Below are positions 61,507 to 64,000 of a DNA stretch of 64,000 nucleotides, one piece after another. The DNA comes from Osmia lignaria lignaria (taxonomy: Eukaryota > Arthropoda > Insecta > Hymenoptera > Megachilidae): the NCBI RefSeq assembly GCF_051020975.1, contig NW_027478158.1:4402001-4466000 (forward strand), in the 5' to 3' direction. A model generated the notes under the pieces. It was not told the origin of the DNA, did not search any database, and saw only the letters and a list, made by a program, of their open reading frames with translations. A program made the position numbers and the translations under genes. How positions within the stretch are numbered: position 1 is the stretch's first letter; every line of letters begins with the position of its first letter.

Positions 61507-64000
61507 TTGCAGATTTATCTCAAGGGAAGGGGCCTCACGGACATATTTCGAGATATTTCTTCTTCTTGTTGTTCTTCTTCTGCACAGCTAAGCTGGAAGT
61601 GGCATTTGCAGCTCGCAATAGTGCAGAGATATCTCAAAGAAAGGGGCCACGGTGTTTCTGTATCTCTATTATGTTGGTGCGGCTTCGGAACTTTTAAATA
61701 TCTTGATATATCTCGAGAACTACGCGTCTGATCAAAAAATATCATAGATCATAAAAAGTAGGAAACATAATTCTCTACAAAAGAGGTCTCTTAACATTTT
61801 GCCATAGCTCGCGTCGTTTCCGAGATATTTGCAGATTTATCTAAAGGGAAGGGGCCTGACGGACATATTTCGAGATATTTCATCTTCTTGTTGTTCTTCT
61901 TCTGCACAGCTAAGCTGGAAGTGGCATTTGCGGCTCGCACTAGTGCAGAGTTATCTCAAAGAAAGGGGCCACGGTGTTTCTGTATCTGTATTATGTTGGT
62001 GCGGCTTCGGAACTTTTAAATATCTTGATATATCTCGAGAACTACGCATCTGATCACAAAATATCATAGAACATAAAAAGTAGGAAACTTAATTCTCTAC
62101 AAAAAAGGTCTCTTAACATTTTGCCATAGCTCGCTTCGTTTCCGAGATATTTGCAGATATATCTCAAGGGGAGGGGCCTGACGGACATATTTCGAGATAT
62201 TTCTTCTTCTTGTTGTTCTTCTTCTGCACAGCTAAGCTGGAAGTGGCATTTGCGGCTCGCACTAGTGCAGAGTTATCTCAAAGAAAGGGGCCACGGTGTT
62301 TCTGTATCTGTATTATGTTGGTGCGGCTTCGGAACTTTTAAATATCTTTATATATCTCGAGAACTACGCGTCTGATCAAAAAATATCATAGAACATAAAA
62401 AGTAGGAAACATAATTCTCTACAAAAAAGGTCTCTTAACATTTTGCCATAGCTCGCTTCGTTTCCGAGATATTTGCAGATTTATCTCAAGGGAAGGGGCC
62501 TGACGGACATATTTCGAGATATTTCTTCTTCTTGTTGTTCTTCTTCTGCACAGCTAAGCTGGAAGTGGCATTTGCGGCTCGCACTAGTGCACAGTTATCT
62601 CAAAGAAAGGGGCCACGGTGTTTCTGTATCTCTAATATGTTGGTGCGGCTTCGGAACTTTTAAGTATCTCGATATATCTCGAAAACTACGCTTCTGATCA
62701 AAAAATATCATAGAACATAAATTGTAGGAAACATAATTCTCTAGAAAAAACGTCTCTTAACATTTTGCCATAGCTCGCTTCGTTTCCGAGATATTTGCAG
62801 ATTCAGCTCAAAGGAACTGGCCTGACGGACATATTTCGAGATATTTCTTCTTCTTGTTGTTCTTCCTCTGCACAGCTAAGCTGGAAGTGGCATTTGCAGC
62901 TCGCAATAGTGCAGAGTTATCTCAAAGAAAGGGGCCACGGTGTTTCTGTATCTCTATTATGTTGGTGCGGCTTCGGATCTTTTAAATATCTTGATATATC
63001 TCGAGAACTACGCATCTGATCAAAAAATATCATAGAACAGAAAAAGTAGGAAACTTAATTCTCTACAAAAAAGGACTCTTAACATTTTGCCATAGCTCGC
63101 TTCGTTTCCGAGATATTTGCAGATATATCTCAAGGAAAGGGGCCTGACGGACATATTTCGAGATATTTCTTCTTCTTGTTGTTCTTCTCCTGCACAGCTA
63201 AGCTGGAAGTGGCATTTGCAGCTAGCACTAGTGCAGAGTTATCTCAAAGAAAGGGGCCACGGTGTTTCTGTATCTGTATTATGTTGGTGCGGCTTCGGAA
63301 CTTTTAAATATCTTGATATATCTCGAGAACTACGCATCTGATCAAAAAATATCATAGAACATCAAAAGTAGGAAACTTAATTCTCTACAAAAAAGGTCTC
63401 TTAACATTTTGCCATAGCTCGCTTCGTTTCCAAGATATTTGCAGATTTATCTCAAGGGAAGGGGCCTGACGGACATATTTCGAAATATTTCTTCTTCTTG
63501 TTGTTCTTCTTCTGCACAGCTAAGCTGGAAGTGGCATTTGCGGCTCGCACTATTGCAGAGTTATCTCAAAGAAAGGGGCCACGGTGTTTCTGTATCTCTA
63601 TTATGTTGGTGCGGCTTCGTAACTTTTAAATATCTCGATATATCTCGAAAACTACGCTTCTGATCAAAAAATATCATAGAACATAAATTGTAGGAAACAT
63701 AATTCTCTACAAAAAAGGTCTCTTAACATTTTGCCATAGCTCGCTTGGTTTCCGAGATATTTGCAGACATATCTCAAGGGCAGGGGCCTGACGGACATAT
63801 TCCGAGATATTTCTTCTTCTTGTTGTTCTTCTTCTGCACAGCTAAGCTGGAAGTGGCATTTGCAGCTCGCAATAGTGCAGAGTTATCCCAAAGAAAGGGG
63901 CCACGGTGTTTCTGTATCTCTATTATGTTGGTGCGGCTTCGGAACTTTTAAATATCTTGATATATCTCGAGAACTACGCATCTGATCAAAAAATATCATA
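61507..64000 (+). repeat. Right domain: diverged monomers, some like block A
   Basis: About 7.7 monomers with many private changes. tatctgtatt occurs in 61829, 62151 and 63117. The series 62151 (gcgtctgatc), 62473 (gtgcacagttatc) and 62795 (attcagctcaaagg) parallels 10952, 11274 and 11596 of repeat A. Monomer 61507 shares gcagagatatctc with 22866. The last monomer (63761) is cut by the window end after 240 bases, so the array continues. Confidence 0.82.

Larger units (their letters stand above)
1..64000 (+). repeat. Satellite DNA array, 322 bp monomer, about 199 tandem copies
   Basis: The same 322 bp unit recurs without interruption from end to end. The landmark ttgcag starts at 5, 327, 649 and so on to 63761, and 63761 minus 5 equals exactly 198 x 322. 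All copies point the same way. No unique spacer, mobile element or inverted segment was seen. Copies differ mainly by substitutions shared in blocks, the pattern expected of concerted evolution by unequal exchange and gene conversion. Seen directly: period, orientation, continuity. Inferred: eukaryotic heterochromatin, probably centromeric or pericentromeric. Both window edges fall inside the array, so its true length is unknown. Confidence 0.98.

Noticed and set aside
22769..61745. Scattered minus-strand frames of 69-105 codons
   Set aside because: They are the reverse of the same monomer, open only where single substitutions remove a stop or create a start. They show no independent pattern.
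5..63985. About 190 short plus-strand open frames as a tandem gene family of small cysteine-containing proteins
   Set aside because: They start at TTG, lack ATG, and change absolute frame every monomer because 322 is one more than a multiple of three. Stops and frameshifts are tolerated and copied, and no signal peptide or known domain is visible. Satellite sequence explains them better.
1..64000. CRISPR array or bacterial repeat region
   Set aside because: Units are 322 bp and contiguous, with no alternation of short repeats and unique spacers.
1..64000. Telomeric or subtelomeric simple repeat
   Set aside because: No TTAGG, TTAGGG or similar short tandem motif is present. The period is long and complex.
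1..64000. Tandem rDNA or histone gene cluster
   Set aside because: The unit is far too short and no rRNA, 5S or histone sequence is recognisable.

Overview
The whole 64 kb window is one uninterrupted head-to-tail array of a single satellite DNA. The monomer is 322 bp, every copy lies in the same orientation, and there are about 199 copies. No unique sequence, transposon insertion, inversion, conventional gene or RNA gene was found. A hand count of one monomer (1937-2258) gives 129 G+C in 322 bases (about 40%), with CpG close to the expected level. Uninterrupted satellite on this scale with multi-monomer higher-order structure indicates eukaryotic heterochromatin, probably centromeric or pericentromeric. 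The lack of CpG depletion and the repeated cgagatat/atatctcg motifs suggest an invertebrate, possibly an insect, but the sequence does not prove this and no species can be named.

The layout shows layers of unequal exchange. 1-7199: heterogeneous monomers with a duplicated trimer and partial older relatives of the next block. 7200-21452: a 22-monomer (7084 bp) unit present twice in tandem, nearly identical, with a hybrid monomer at the junction. 21453-26047: the most diverged monomers. 26048-33797: a 12-monomer (3864 bp) unit present twice with no difference noticed, followed to about 36.95 kb by a diverged, truncated third copy. 36.95-39.18 kb: transition into a domain rich in a distinctive monomer subfamily. 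39179-43750: a 7-monomer (2254 bp) tandem duplication. 43751-49048: reshuffled monomers of the same domain. 49049-55170: overlapping duplications with offsets of 3222, 1289 and 2899 bp. 55.2-61.5 kb: a fused monomer, a two-monomer repeat 3220 bp apart, four consecutive near-identical monomers and a fifth copy of a dispersed cassette. 61.5-64 kb: diverged monomers, some of which resemble the 7084 bp unit.

No genes work together here. Each monomer has an open frame of about 74 codons that starts at TTG and has no in-frame ATG. Because 322 is not a multiple of three, the frame shifts from copy to copy, so these frames are judged non-coding. The interest lies in monomer architecture (an internal repeat, opposed copies of an 8 bp motif, two linked tail haplotypes), in strict length conservation (only five indels seen, summing to zero), and in the readable record of crossovers and possible template switching.
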